DNA of 64,000 bases from Seriola aureovittata (GCF_021018895.1 NC_079380.1:5958236-6022235); one strand, 5' to 3'; positions 1 through 13,836 are shown, numbered from the stretch's first letter. The notes: generated by a model not told the origin, from the sequence alone. A program made the numbers and translations.

Positions 1-1059
1 AATGTGATTCCGGAGAGGAGACATTTTTGGGGGGCATTTCTGTTGCCTATGTAGTAATGATTCATCCAAACAATATCCAAATGCACATATTACTCCCATT
101 TCGTCAGTGCTGTGTCAGCTTTTACATACCCTCCACCCCCTTCTCCCCCTCCCTCCCTGTCTTTGCCGTACGACCTCCGTTACTGGGTCACGACCTCTAT
201 TATAGGGTCACAGAGATAATTATGTAGCTCGTGATGAAGCACAACAGTGTGAATATTCATCAGGGAGAGAGTTGCACAATTCTGTTTATCCATCAGTGCG
301 TTTTTCTCTCACGTGCACCTTCGCTGAGACTGATTCATCTCAGCACAAACAGTAAACACCAGCAGCTCAGGCTCTTTCTTGGAAATACTATGTTTTGAAA
401 CTTTATGCTTATTCTGACATGAACCAGCCAGAGTGGTGGCTCTCTAAACATCTCAGAGAATGATTTAACTCAATTGAGCATCTACAAGGGGGTTACACTT
501 ATAAAACGCTAGAAGGAGACAAGCTAGAACAGGGTTATTTTTAGCTGCTGTTCCATATACAACATGTTCCTCCAGACACTAAGATGCTCCGGGGTCATTC
601 TCAGTGTTTATACAGTCTCCTATGGAAAGCTCATGTCTTAGACTGAGCTTTACTGGACCCTCAGAGGAGTTTTGAGGATGTGTCGTAGGCATGAAGGTTA
701 AATTTACAAAAATCAACAAATACCCATAAATTGATTCATGAGCTTTTATACTGTACCTAATGATCACCACGGCAGGTGTTATCTGTCTAATGAGACGTGG
801 TTTATGACATATTTACAGGCCTATTAGTGTTTCAGCAGATGGTTCAGGTTATTAACAGAAGCTCTGTCTGTCCTTGAATGTTCAGTTATTTGAACTTAAA
901 GGAAGTGAGTTTCATTTCAAACAAACTGGGACCTTCCTTTCTAAAGGATATTTGATGACTCAATAACATGTCGGATGATAAAATTATAAATTCACTTTCA
1001 ATTATGAACATTTTTTTTAGAGGTGACACAATCAAAGGAAAATGAATTTACAACTGTAT

Positions 1060-1210
1060 GAAAATCAATTTACTGTTTGAGAATTATTTAAGTGCTTCAC
1101 AAACTTCTGATCATATGTGAAAGTAAATTGAATATGTTTGGGTTCTGGACTAATGGTTGGATTAAAAAGCAGCAGTTTGAAGATGTCCCAGTGGCTTCTG
1201 GGAAGTTTGT
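1060..1210 (+). repeat. Dispersed teleost repeat, internal fragment
   Basis: gaatatgtttgggttctgga, then gcagtttgaagatgtccc and ggcttctggga match the middle part of the same family as the 8880-9181 copy. Ends are not preserved. Confidence 0.5.
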
Positions 1211-1486
1211 ATGGACAAAACGAACAATAGATTTATATAAAAAAAGAAGAATGGGCAGATTAACTGATAAAGAAAACAATCTTTGCACAGCTAATCCATC
1301 ACTGAAAGAATCGATTTTCTCTCAGCTTTTCTGCCATGTCATGAGAAATAATCACATTAGGCTTCTAGATAGTGATTTCTTTCATTGTTTAGTGATAATT
1401 GTTTTTGACAAACAACAATGACAAACGACCATCACGAGTTTCCAGAGAAAAAAAGTGATGTGTGTTAATTTTCTGTTTTGTCTGAG

Positions 1487-1575
1487 TATAAATAAAAGCA
1501 GCAAAAGACTGCGGAGACGTGAGGTAGAGACAGACGGAGAGAGAGCGCCACTGAGTCTGGATCACATCAGTGAGT
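1487..1575 (+). promoter_or_regulatory. Candidate TATA promoter and non-coding first exon
   Basis: TATAAATA (1487-1494) is followed by a purine-rich stretch with GACGTGAGG and ends at a consensus-like donor tca|gtgagt (gt at 1570). Spacing would suit a non-coding exon of about 50 nt. No gene can be attached to it; gjc1 is about 35 kb downstream. Confidence 0.2.
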
Positions 1576-2803
1576 TCAGGAAAAAATCTGTTGATTCATC
1601 ATGAGTTTTCAGTCCTGCTTTTTCCTGACTAGATTATTCAGAGCTACTGAGACTTGAAAATATTCACAACACATGGAGGAAATCTCTGTAGTGTAAGAAG
1701 TTGAGTAATATTTTATCCCCAGTATACTGAGGAATGTCCTGCACATACAACCTGTCAGCTTCCTCTTGCCTCCATTTTATTTTGGGGGGGTGTCAAAACA
1801 ATCAAAGCAGCGACTCCTTTTACTTTTTTCTTTCCTGTTACATCACCACCACGTGATGTGTCTCCCAGGACGGTCCTGTCCTGTCCTGTCCTTTCCTCTC
1901 TGTCTCTTCTCCTGGAGTCATGTTTAAACAAAGTAACATTCATACATGAGTGGGTTTCCATGGCCACAAGGCCTCAGGATTATCTGAGCCATAGCCCACC
2001 ATGGTGTGATGGGTAGGAAAAAGCCCAAAGGCGCGCACAGATGCTCTCGTGCTACTAGTGTAGCCTTGCTGATAGCCTTACGGGCTAATACTTTGAGACT
2101 ATGTCTAAAACAAAAAAAAAAAAAAGGGGGAGAAAGATTCACTTGACAGAAGTGCTTAAGGCCTAACTTTAAATAGCTGTGTGCTGTTTCTGTTTTTCTT
2201 ACTTTCTATTTATTATTGGATTGGGGCTCGGCTGCGCGGGACCGTCTTGAATGCAGTAAGGAGCAAAGGGATCTGAGGCTCTCAGCTAAAGGAGCCTTAA
2301 GACAGACCGTTTACATAAAGATTAACTCAGATGAGGAACGTGTTTGTTCTGAGAATGATAATGACTTAGTGATTGTATGCGCAGGCTGTAGGGGAGAGCG
2401 GCAGCAGCAGCTTCCTCTGCTGGCACAAGGCGATTGTTTCTGGATCTCATCATCGCTCCTGTCTCCAGCCTGGTTTGGAAGCACAGGAGAAGTTACAACC
2501 CCTCAGCCTCAGCTGCACAGCTTCCCCTGAGGTCAGCGAACCTGTCTCAAGGTCTGACCTGGTGGTTTGGGCCTGTCACTAAATATTCACTTTGCCTTTA
2601 AGTTGTAGACTTCAGTGCTGGTTGATAAGCGTGGATTAATATTACAGCAGAAAGAGGTCAGACAAAATTAAAAATGCAATCTGATCAATCTGAAGAAGAA
2701 GCTGATGAACATGCTGCACACGTGGCGAGGAGGTTTCCACACGACAGCAGGACACAGTAAAGTAAAGTAAAGCTGGTCCCTTTGAGAAGATGTGCAGCCT
2801 GTC

Positions 2804-2827
2804 TCTTCTTCTTCTTCTTCTTCTTCA
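2804..2827. repeat. (TTC)n microsatellite
   Basis: Eight TTC units. A similar short TTC run lies at about 22578-22597. Confidence 0.85.
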
Positions 2828-5423
2828 TCTAACAGCTCGCTGTGGCAAAAACTCAAAAATGAACTGCTGCTGAAAATGACTGTTGTCTTGTTTTTTAGAC
2901 ACGTTGAACACGTTGAATGTGAAGCAGCAGGATGTGTGGTTTGCAGTAGCACCTGCAGTGATTCAATACAGCTCTGACACAGTGTAAAGAAAACAGTGAG
3001 GCTCTTGTCAGTGAGATAAGATTGTTATGGATTACGTGCATGCGTGGACTCTGAGCTAAAACTTAGAGAAGATTTTTCCATCTTCCATTATATACTGCTG
3101 TTTACTTAATCTCTTATTATAACAGAAGTCTCACAGAGCTCTGAACAAAAAGAGCTCTGTGTGTATCTTGATGTTGGCAAATGTAAGCAGAGCACTGTGT
3201 GGTCTTAAATATGATGTAGGAGACTTCATTAGGTTGTTGTATACACCGCGCGCCTCGGCTGTGAGGCGGCCTGAAGGATTTGCCTCGGGCAACAACGGAT
3301 TTATGGAGTCCATACTCTCAGCTCAGAGAACGTGCGGTATATCTTCAGGCAATCCTTAATCAGACGTCGCTTTTTCTAGCATTTCTTTCTGTACGTGACA
3401 AGGTTGGCTTGTAATGCAATTTCTAAAAGCTGATCATAAAAATCTGATTTTGTTAACGTTACATTATGTCCACACTCGGGCCTCAAAGTAGCTCTCGTGC
3501 AGTCGCCGTGGTTATTTAATCCGTTTTTTCGCTCTGTTTTTTCTCCTATTCTTTCTGCTCGTTCGCTCGATGCTGGATGGCATGGAGACTGTGTTGATGA
3601 TAGTGTGAGCCAGGCTTCTTTTAGATTCACTACTTACAAGTGTGAGCAAAATCCAATTTTTGTACAACCAGACCTGTCAGTTGACATGGCAAGCAAGATT
3701 GGATGATTAAAGTTGCATTGGAACAAGTGTATCCGTAGGCGAGAACATATTGCTGGGAAATGGGCTCTTTTTGTTCTCCAGTCATTCGGCATGTTTCCTC
3801 CTCAGCTCCTCCAGCCCCCTTGTGCCTTTTCAGCCTTTTCTTTCCTCCTCTTTTTCTGCATCCTTTAAGGGTTTTGTAGGAAATCTGATTGCTCAGTTCC
3901 GTTTACATTCACTCGCCATCTGCTGAATTTGGCTGCAACTGTGAATCAATTCTCAATGCTGGCAGCTTTGCATTGACTTTGCCTCCTCTGTTTCTTTGTG
4001 TCTCCGTTTCATCTCCTCCTGGTCTCTGGCGTGTTTTGATCTATAAGCACTAAACAAAACGCCAGTCCGACCCAGAGCTCACGCAGACGACACCGACATA
4101 AAAGAACAGGTCCGGGCATCTTTCATGGACTAAGAGCAAAAAAAAAAAAAATTGCAGCGGACATTTTAACTTGTCGTAATAAAAAACACGGTTGTTACCA
4201 GTGACATTAATGATGATGTTTTTCATCTACAATACACCAGCGTACAAAGGTCTGTCTCCCAAAAATTCTGTTTACACACAATTAAACCACAAAAGCAAAT
4301 CTTAAAAGCTTTGAAGCTGCTTGCTAAACTCATAAGTAACCATAACCAGGAAGTGTTTTAGTCTATTTTACTTTGCAGCATTTTCCTGTGCGATTCAGCC
4401 ACAACTCAGAATCCTATTGTTATAAATGGAAGATAAAGAGGTTTAAAATTAGAGCTACCGCCGCCCACTGTTATCAGTTTACCTCTGCACTCTCAGCCAT
4501 TAATCTCTCATTTATAGTGACATGTATCTAGATCTGGTGCTTCCCTGTGAAGCACTTCATTGAATTCAGGCTGAACTCAGACTATCATCGTCTGAGAAAC
4601 CTTGGCCCCTTCCTGCAGCTGGGATCTTCTCTCCGCCCACTTTGCTCCTTGAGGCGAGCGCAGTGTCGGCCGAGTGATAGTGTCCATGGTGCAGTCAGAT
4701 GAAAGTGGATGATGGCTGATGAATGCTTTGCACTGACTGACTTATTACCCAGATATTAAAGTAGAATAGCTCGGGGGATCCTTGTCCCCTGTCATTCGTG
4801 GCACAGCCATGGCCCGATATAAATATGAATGATGTCCTGTGGTTCTATCTGAAGAAACAGGGTCAGGGCCGGTGTCTGCCAACACATTTGTATGTTTTTC
4901 TGATTGGGTGTCCCACAAGCGGCAGGATTTGCTGAAGTATCCTTGAGCGAGATGCTTAACCCCAACCAGCTCCCAGCAGATGGTGAACTCAAGGCAATAA
5001 ATTGCTCTTTTAAAAAGAGAAAATGTTGTACAGAGATCTTTGTGTTCTCCACTCTGAGATGTGCATGGTGTACTGTACATCCCACAAACTCTGATGTGGA
5101 GAAGCCTGTTCTTCCCGCAGGGGACAGGGAGAAACCTCCATACTAAACTGGACTCTGGGTCGGCGGCTGTCTGCGTTGACCGTTGGGTTCTTGGCACAAA
5201 CCCAAACTCTGGGTTTTTTAATTACAGGTTTATTTTAACAAAAATAGCTGGCAAAATAGCTGGCAGCAGACCTCTCGATCTGCAGACCACACACCACAGG
5301 TGGACAAGAGTACTGGTGTTCACTGAATTATTCATGTCAACAGGGAGACTCAGTTGCAGATTATCAAGGGTTCATGTCAACAGCTTAACCCAAATAAAAT
5401 CCTTAATTAGAATATGGAGTTGT

Positions 5424-5428
<5 letters not shown>

Positions 5429-5489
<61 letters not shown>

Positions 5490-5580
5490 TGTGTGTGTGT
5501 GTGTGTGTGCATGCGTGTGTGAGTGCATGTGTGAGTGCATGTGTGTGCGCGTGTGTGTGTGCGCGTTATTGCACACACAC
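5429..5580. repeat. (TG)n microsatellite with TG-rich tail
   Basis: About 80 bp of TG with one break (tggtg at about 5481), then imperfect TG with ATGCG/AGTGCATG insertions, ending in a short CA stretch. Both directions read as spurious Cys-Val or Thr-His ORFs. Confidence 0.95.
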
Positions 5581-5773
5581 GTTCATGCCAACATCAGCCC
5601 ACAGTGAACAGACATCCCTCCTCCTCCCTCCGCACGAGCTCAGCCAAAATCATCTTCTCAGCGTTCAGTCACTGTGATGGCAAGGATGTCTCTACTTATC
5701 TGGAGTAAACAAATTCAACTGCGGCTGGCAGTGGCATTTGGCCTCGGTGTGCTCTCAGTCCTGGCAGAATAAA

Positions 5774-5776
<3 letters not shown>

Positions 5777-5815
<39 letters not shown>
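5777..5815. repeat. (GT)n microsatellite
   Basis: Uninterrupted GT run of about 39 bp, about 200 bp from the larger TG tract at 5429-5580. Confidence 0.95.
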
Positions 5816-5816
<1 letters not shown>

Positions 5817-8305
5817 AGCTGCTGCCATTGGATGCAGCAACGTGAAACTCAGATCCTGAAGTTAACTGTCGCTCCTCTAAGATTTTAAACAGCCCGCTGC
5901 CGCAGGGCGAAAGCCACATTTCATTAGACAAAGCCAATTAATTTCTGCAGGAAGCCATGCGTGTTGCTAACTGATTGACTCATCGTCACACCCTGAATAG
6001 ATGTCCACGACTCATGATGCTCTAAGTGCCAATTTCACGCTAGCTAAAGGGGTGGAAGTCGAGCTATTAGCTTGTTTAAAGTGAAATGTCAGGTGCGAAG
6101 AAAGAGATGGCTTTAATGGGACAGCTGTTAATCAGTCACTCATTAGTGTTGTTGCATTGAATTACATCCTCAGGGACCTGTTTGCGATTTACCTTCTATT
6201 AATACCTCCCTTAAAGTCTGCCCGTCATCTGTATGGCGAGCGCTGACAGAACAGAGGGGGGTGAGCGAAGTTGGCAGGTCTCAGGTCTGCTTTGGCCTGA
6301 GACAATGAGCCTCACAGTGAAGCCGGGCTTCTGTACAGGAGCGGCCTAATGCTCTTATGTCCTCCTTCATCTCGTTCCCTCTGTCCTGCTTTACCTCGCT
6401 TAACCCATTTGTCTTTTTGCCATGCGTCCCCAGCTTCTCTCCTCTCAGGTCAATCTGAGCTCAGAGAACCATTATTCACGGTCACTCATAAATCTCCACT
6501 CTAATCAGCTCCTGTACACATCGGATGGCAGGGAAGTACCTCCCCAAGCACAGGAAATCAATCTCATCAATAAGTGAAGAACTTTGTGTGTGTGTGTGTG
6601 TTTGTGTGTGTGTAAGGTAATTGACCCTTGTGCTGAAGTCTGTAAATCTTTCTACCCTGTTAGAGGGTCATTCCTGCCTTTCCCTGCTTGTTACCAGCTT
6701 ATTTCACATCAGTGCTGCGTTTCACTGAGAGCACCTGAAGTTCTGTGTGGATAAGAGCAAGATGATATGTGTGCGCTGGGCTACGTCTACACAAACACTG
6801 AAGAGATGTGATTTTTAACCCAGCACATATACTTGTGAGAGCTAAAATGAAATTAAACAGCATCATTTAACTCTCATTAGAAAAGCATGGTTTGCTCTAG
6901 AAACCCTGAAGCCAAAAAGACCAAACAGACATGAATTATATCTTATTTTTCTGTGCAGAGCTGAAGGCTGTGTTAACCCTTTCCTTCACTTTGGAGTGCT
7001 CCTCCAACATAAGAGCTCGTAGTAAAAATTTGATTGCCTCATCTGCATTGTTCATATCATTTGAAGCAAACACAAGAATGGAAAATATCTTTTTTTCTTA
7101 TTGTGTTGGTTCATAGATGATAGATCATGACTGGTGAGTTGTTGCTAAAACATTATGGATAGACCTTGAAGCTGAAACTTCTCTGGTCCTGAGGGAGAGA
7201 AGGAGGAATAAACTATCACTTCAAGAGATGATTTCAATTTGAGGCGCCACTACATTTGCCATAAATGTGCAGCCAGAAGGGATAAAGTAAAGCTGTGTTT
7301 CAATTTCAATGACAAGTACAGCAACCTGCAGTGCACTTTAAGTACCTGGATGGGGCACTCAAAACAGTCAAGAGTGTAAAACGATGGACACTTCTCACCC
7401 TAAACGGTCGCCATCTCGGCTACATAGCGGAGGGTGAGGAACCACACATGTTTTTCCAAACTTGTGAAAATGGCGGCAGATGACGGAGGACACGTCATCA
7501 GTGCTGATGGTGGCCTAATGTCGTATGAAACAGGCTGCACACACAGGGAAGTAAAATCAGAGATAGTTGAGGAAGGAGACGACGCAACTTAGAATAATTT
7601 CCTGTGTCTGTGTCACATGGGTCTCGCCACTTCCCCTCCTCTTAGCTTAATAACACTATTATTGTTATTATTATTTAACTGCTAAATTTAACTGTTGGAG
7701 GGAAAAGAGAGCATTATTAGACTGATATGATCGTGGACTGGGTTGATGAGATATAAGCTAGCAGAAAAATCGAGCAGAAAAATCAGGCCCTAATTTGTAC
7801 TGTATCTAGTGTTGTATTGTTGTGTTTTGTATTGTTGTATTGATTTGATGCGCAGCGATAAGGCCGTAATAACAGGAAAAACATATCCGTCTTTTCTTTC
7901 CCAAAAAACTGCAGACAGGTTATTCTGGATAAGGTTCGATATTTTTATTAGCTACTATCACATTTCATACCAGTTGCATAGCCCTGAATGAGCTAGCTCC
8001 TGCCGTTTTGCAATGTTCACTTAGGAGACAGGAAGTGTGTACCACGTCATACCACTGGCTTTGCTTGTAATGCGTCATCTTTGTTAAAGAGTATCTTTGG
8101 TAGATTGTTAATTTTTAAGTCAAGCCAGTGGAAATTTTGGCAGGCGACAATTGCGGTCACTTGTTGCCACCATCATTTCTGATTAGTGCACAACGGCAGT
8201 GTTTATACATATACAGTATACTGTATACTGTGTACTACATATCACTGTACTAACACTAATATTGAATTGAGATACAGCATAACAGTAAAAGTGTAGTATA
8301 GAAAA

Positions 8306-8307
<2 letters not shown>

Positions 8308-8363
<56 letters not shown>
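8308..8363. repeat. (CA)n microsatellite
   Basis: About 56 bp of perfect CA, with a preceding atacagtatactgtatactg palindrome-rich stretch (8210-8232). Confidence 0.95.
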
Positions 8364-8365
<2 letters not shown>

Positions 8366-8879
8366 CCACACCCTCAAACTTCTCCCACACTGGTTCTAAA
8401 TTACAGTTTTGTTTTGAGTGGATCACTCTGAGTCGTCTGTTACACCCGAGTCTTTGTTTGGCAGCGACCGTCTCTTCTCTGTTTGCTTCTCAATGGCTGC
8501 TGCCATGGACACTCCAAACAGAGCTGTGTGCACATAAACACCAGTCCCAGAGCAAAGCTGCAGCCTCCTGACTGCGGTGCAGGACGAGGTAGAAGTTGTG
8601 CTCGTCTTTATGTGTTACAGTCTCAGGGGGCGTCTGGAGTCGAACCAGGAAGCTCTTGAGCTGCTGTTAAATGCTTTTCTCTTAAACTATCTCAGAAAGT
8701 GGTTGAACTGTTTTTTGGAGGGGCCTTACACAGAGCTCGTACAACACAGAAATCCAAACACTGTTCTCATCATTACACGGAATAATTTTCTATTATCCAT
8801 TAATGGAGCATTACTTACCATCTAAACCCTGAGTAGGCAGGTGCAAGACAATGCTCTGTACCCTTCTGAGGTTTTATAA

Positions 8880-9181
8880 AATTGACTGATTGACTAGTCA
8901 AGCAACAGAAAATTACACTGCAACTATTTTGATAATCAGTTAATAGTTTATGTCATTTTTTCAGGCAAAAATGCCAAACATTCAGTGTTTCCAGCTGGTT
9001 TTCTATGACTTATTTGACAATGCACTGAATGTGTTTGAGGTTCAAACAACAGATGTCACTTTAGGAAACTCTGATGGGTAATTTCTCACTATTTTCTGAC
9101 ATTTTATTTACCAAATAATTCATCAATAAAATAACTGACACATTAAAGCATAATGGAAATACTCATTAGCTGCAGCCCCAT
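8880..9181 (+). repeat. Dispersed teleost repeat, longer copy
   Basis: Contains caactattttgataatcagt, aggcaaaaatgccaaa, cactattttctgacatttta and ends catta-gctgcagcccc. This series is a very common interspersed repeat of fish genomes, probably a non-autonomous DNA element. The copy is diverged and without coding capacity. Confidence 0.6.
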
Positions 9182-9623
9182 ATTATATGTTGTAATCAAG
9201 GTCAAATCTGAATCCCAACATCTTTCAAAAACCAGCTTTTCTCACCAGCAGTGATGGTTTGGTTGTGCAGAGTAGCTGGTTTCTGGCCCACAGGCATCGT
9301 ACTGTATATACATGACCTCCAACTCTACATGGAATGAACCATTATTCACATCCAGAGGCATGTGGTGTATGTGATGTGTAAAGAGCGAGTGTCTGTCCTT
9401 ACGGTCGGTGATGGATGATGATGATGAGGAGGAGGGGGAGGTTTTGGAGAGGGGCGGAGGGCAAGTGGAGAACAGTAGCGAGAGCAGAGGCAGTGAGGTT
9501 AGCGGAAGGGTGAGGGTGTGTGTTGGGATTTGTGGGGGCGGGGTAAAGCAAGGGCCCACAGGGGAGGAAGGTGGGGGATGGTGAGGGACCGGGGGATACT
9601 AGTGAGCCGAGCCCACTTCCCTG

Positions 9624-9640
9624 CCCCCCCCCCCCCCCCC
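9624..9640. repeat. Poly-C run
   Basis: About 17 consecutive C at the end of a G-rich plus-strand block (9412-9600), followed by tttcag. Confidence 0.9.
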
Positions 9641-10465
9641 TTTCAGATATTATAATACCTCTACACTGTGAGCTGGCTTGTGAGCAGCTCCATTTTCTGC
9701 CCTCAGTGCCAGACTGTGAGCTGGGATGTTGCATGAGAGCTTTGTCTCTGCTCAGAGCTCAGTGCCATGGGCTGAATCAGGGCACTCCATTCATGCACTC
9801 TCTCTGATTTTGTCTCATTAGACTGTGGGCGCCATGCGTGTTTAGTGTGTTCCTCTGCGTGTTTATGTGTATATGCATGACTGTTTGTTTCTATAGAGTG
9901 TGAGAATTGATTGCTTCGCTTGCAGGGTTTTCCTCTGTAACATATGTGTGCATCAGGCGCAGGTCAGCATCTGTATCCATGGTGTTTTTTCTGTCTTTTT
10001 TTTATGCTCTGTGGGGCGGAGAGAGGATGACAAAGGATAAGACCTCATATCAGGGAAGGAGGGAGGGGGCTGGACTACTATCTCCAAATTCAGTCAAGAT
10101 TTTCCCGCCCTGAGGCCGGTTGTGAAACCGACACACGCTTTGATGCCTGCGTTACGCCTCGTCCTTAAAAAGCTCCTAACGGTGCGACCCTTGTTTTAGA
10201 GCCCGCTTCGAATCCTTGACCTGGAAACGTGGTTTTTGTTTTCACTTCGTACAAATGTTGAATTGTAACATACAGAGGGGAATGAGTGAGTTTAAAACGC
10301 ACCATCAGCGCTACCCTCTGCGTCATCTCTCATCACCATTCTGCTCTTTGTATCTATCAGTCTTTCAGACAGCAGAATGGCCCCTACAGTGTAGACTGAG
10401 GCTGAAAGCTGCAGCTGCTGCACACACTGAGCAGAGGCTGGGGACAGCACTCCCCCTGCCCCTCT

Positions 10466-10528
10466 ACACACACACACACACACACACACTCACACACACA
10501 TACACACACTAACACACTCACACACACA
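10466..10528. repeat. (CA)n microsatellite, interrupted
   Basis: CA repeat broken by CTCA, TACA and CTAA insertions. Confidence 0.9.
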
Positions 10529-12422
10529 GAGGGAGAGGGCTGCTCCTCCCTGTTTGTCTGATGTTTTGCTTTGCTTTAATAGCAAGACTGATGCCATTTA
10601 AATCTTTCGCTTCAATTCACTCAATGCAAATCCAGCTGCATAAGTGGGTTACCGAAGTCCTTTACTGACACATAGACGAGGACAGTGAAAGCAGCAGGCC
10701 AATACAGGCAGCTCAACCTCTCTTAGCTTAATGTCAGATTTTCTAACTGATACATTAACCAAACATGAAAGAGCTCCCAAAAAAATTCAGCTCTTTTGAA
10801 GGTTGCTGTAATTTGCATTTTTTTAACATACAGCTAAAATTACAAAACTCTGAATTAGCATTTAAAAAATGCATGTGCACGCATGTTTGCACCCAGAATT
10901 TCAATTAAGATTCTTCTGAACGTTTCATGTGACATTGTAAAAGAGCATAGACGGGGTTGTGTGTAATTGGTGATTGTTATCACGTACATTTTTTTCATGC
11001 TTTTACTTATTATTTTAATAAGTGACTAAATACTTTATTCTTCAATTGCACTTCATTTAGTTGATGATATTTGATTTGAAGTGCTACAGATACAGAAGAC
11101 TTTTTATAGAAAACATAGAGGAACATTTTAGAATATGATGCATTACTAAACAGTAAATAAAAAAGAAAATACATTTATAGTAGTAGCTATAATATAATAA
11201 TATATAGTAGTATAATGTATACTATGCTTTATATTCCTGTGTACAAACTTCGACGATGAGAGACTCAGATGAGTTGGAAATAATTTAAGCACAGTTAAAT
11301 TAATTGCTACTTAAAATATCAGAGTTAACCAACCATGCTAAGTTTGTTCAAATAATTATGGCAACTTTTAAGTAACTACTGAAAATGTCTGCTTGTTTGT
11401 TCATTTGTATATTTGTTTATTTATTTACTAGATGATTTACTTCCTCTTTGTTGTAGTGTATTTGAGTTTTTACAGGGATCACTGTGAAATAAAGAAAAGT
11501 CTAAAGTACAAAACGATTAGATAAATAATGAATTAAAACCTACTATGAATTAGTATGTAGGTGTAGATTTAGAACATATTACATGTGTGCATGTATGTTT
11601 CACAACATGCAAAAGTGGTTTTTAATTACACATATAACATAATTTTTCATAACAAATATGTGTGACATGAGTTAATATCATTAGATACTAAACATTACTG
11701 AATGCTTTTTGTTTATTTGGTTGTTTATGATAAGGCCGTGGAACCCCACATGTTGTGGAGGACATCACAGAGGACGAGCTCCAACTGGTCACAGACAACA
11801 CGACTTATAAAGTCTACAACATAACTAGTATTTATGGCTCCATACGAAGCCATAAAGATGCACCAACATGCTACCACTTTCCATGTGTGCACACATATTA
11901 AATCCACTTTTAACACCCATCCCCCATTTGACAGCGTAAACAGATAGTTGGCAATAATTTTGGAACCAGCTGCCATATTTATACATCTTTGGGATGTTAT
12001 TTAAAGACGCCGTCCTCTACTTCATCCGTCTTTCCTCTGACCGGCTTTTCAGCTCCTGCGGTATTAAAGATATGCTGCCGTAAATTAAGTCATCCCTAAT
12101 CCCGTATGTGCTGTACTCTGACGACGCCTCATCAAGGTGAAAGTGCTGTATGATTTGTTGGATATTATTAGCATGGTAATAGGGTCTTAGAAGAGACGGA
12201 ATGAGAGGGAGCGGCACACGGTGTGCATCCAGGTGTGTGATATTTAGCAGCAGCAGTTGCCTCAGGAGCAGATCTGTCAGACAAGTGAACACACACTGTA
12301 ATGAAGGACTGGCCACTTCCCTGCAGAATGTGAATAATATGAATAAGAATAACGCACATGTACAGTAGTTTTCAACGCACACACACATAAACACACACAT
12401 TCAGAGGTTTACACAAACATAA

Positions 12423-12842
12423 ACACACACACACACACACACACACACATTTCCTCTGCCCTCCCACCCTGTCACCGAAGGCAAAGGTGCTCTGCACATG
12501 CACATGCATATGCAGACACACACACACACACATCCACACGTCGAATATGCTCCATCCCAGCCTGAAGACACAACAAGAAACATCTAATTCTGAGTCACTC
12601 TCAGTCTGACTCACACACAGGCCCATGTACAAACACACACACACATATATACACACAGACTCAACCATACAGCAGCTTTTTCCCCCTGGAGCACTTTGCT
12701 TTACCACTGCCCTTTAACTTGGTTACAGGGACAGATTTGAAATCTAATTCATTATATATCATTCATTCAGTCAATACATCATGCACACACACACAAACAC
12801 ACACACACACATGCAAACACACACAGACACACACACACTAAC
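12423..12842. repeat. Cluster of short CA tracts
   Basis: Separate CA runs at 12423-12449, about 12516-12530, about 12630-12645 and 12784-12842, spaced by unique sequence. Confidence 0.85.
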
Positions 12843-13766
12843 ACGTGACTTCATTCACACACAGTCCCTCAGACACCTCCTCTTTCAGCCCTCCCTCCCT
12901 CAGCTCCTTCCTCCCTCATCCTCCCCTTCCTCCATCTTTCTCTAATGAGTCTCTGAGTTCACAGGTGAGCCTGAGGAGGTGGTAGCTGTGCGCTCCCATG
13001 TGTAGTGTGTGTGTGTGTGTGTGTGTCTGTCTGTCTCGGCATGGATGATTATGTATGATAACGTACACATGCCCGCAGAGATGCCCAAGTGTCGGTTGAC
13101 CTCAGGTTAACTCGTCTCCTCCGTGCTAATTAGAGATGAGAATCTTAAAGCTGATGAGTTTTTATGGCAAAGCGTGAGATGAAGTGCGGCTCGGTCTCGC
13201 TGAAGTCCATGTGATGGAGATGCATGAATCTTTCAATAATGTGAGTCCACAGCTTTACCGAGTCAAAGAACATTTGTAGTCTGGTGCAAAGGGGGTTCAA
13301 AAGAAAAGGTTAGGCAAATGAATTAAACTCTGCCACTCACCTTCACCCCTTTGGTCCAAGGCAGAGTGTAACAACTCTACTTTTCAAAATATTATTATTG
13401 AATAGTTGAAGGTTGTAAAAAATATTGTTTACACACACAGATACAACAGACACGTGAGAAATACAACTATAATACAGTCTATTTACTAATTTAAACTTAA
13501 ACATTGAACAACTTTTAACTGCGTACGCCTGTAAATCACAAAACCACATCAGCACTTTCAACTGGTTTTCCTCGGCTTGTCTCTTCATAACATATAAATA
13601 AAGTTTATGGTAGTGTAAATAAAACCGGTTCAGTATATTCACCAATGAACAGACTGGCTCCAGATTTAAGTCAAACATTTCAGAGTAGATAAATACAAAC
13701 GTGGATAGTATTCCACATATGGATTCCCAGCTACGATTGTGCTGTATATAATGCGTGATGTCAACA

Positions 13767-13836
13767 GAGGGGGAACGGAGAGTGTAAAAGTGGCCCACTC
13801 TGTCTGCAGCCAAGTGTTCAACCACTGAGCTTTAAT
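13767..13836 (-). pseudogene. Ancient tRNA-Cys relic
   Basis: On the minus strand AGCTCAGTGG is followed by a tRNA-Cys-like ACTTGGCTGCAGACAG segment and, at the expected distance, CCGTTCCCCC. The stems are mostly broken. It marks the left limit of the tRNA-rich region. Confidence 0.45.

Larger units (their letters stand above)
1..13766. other. Intergenic region, no supported gene
   Basis: Apart from the repeats and candidate promoter listed separately, I find no open frame with coding character. All ORFs are short, many run through microsatellites, and none shows a recognisable domain. An A-tailed segment lies at about 1950-2126 and a G-rich block at 9412-9600. Conserved non-coding elements may exist but cannot be judged from one sequence. 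Confidence 0.6.

Noticed and set aside
5061..5578. ORFs with Cys-Val or Thr-His repeats
   Set aside because: Direct translation of the (TG)n microsatellite.
13343..13825. 160-residue minus-strand ORF
   Set aside because: Its start lies in the tRNA-Cys relic and the rest is AT-rich, without domain or splice support.
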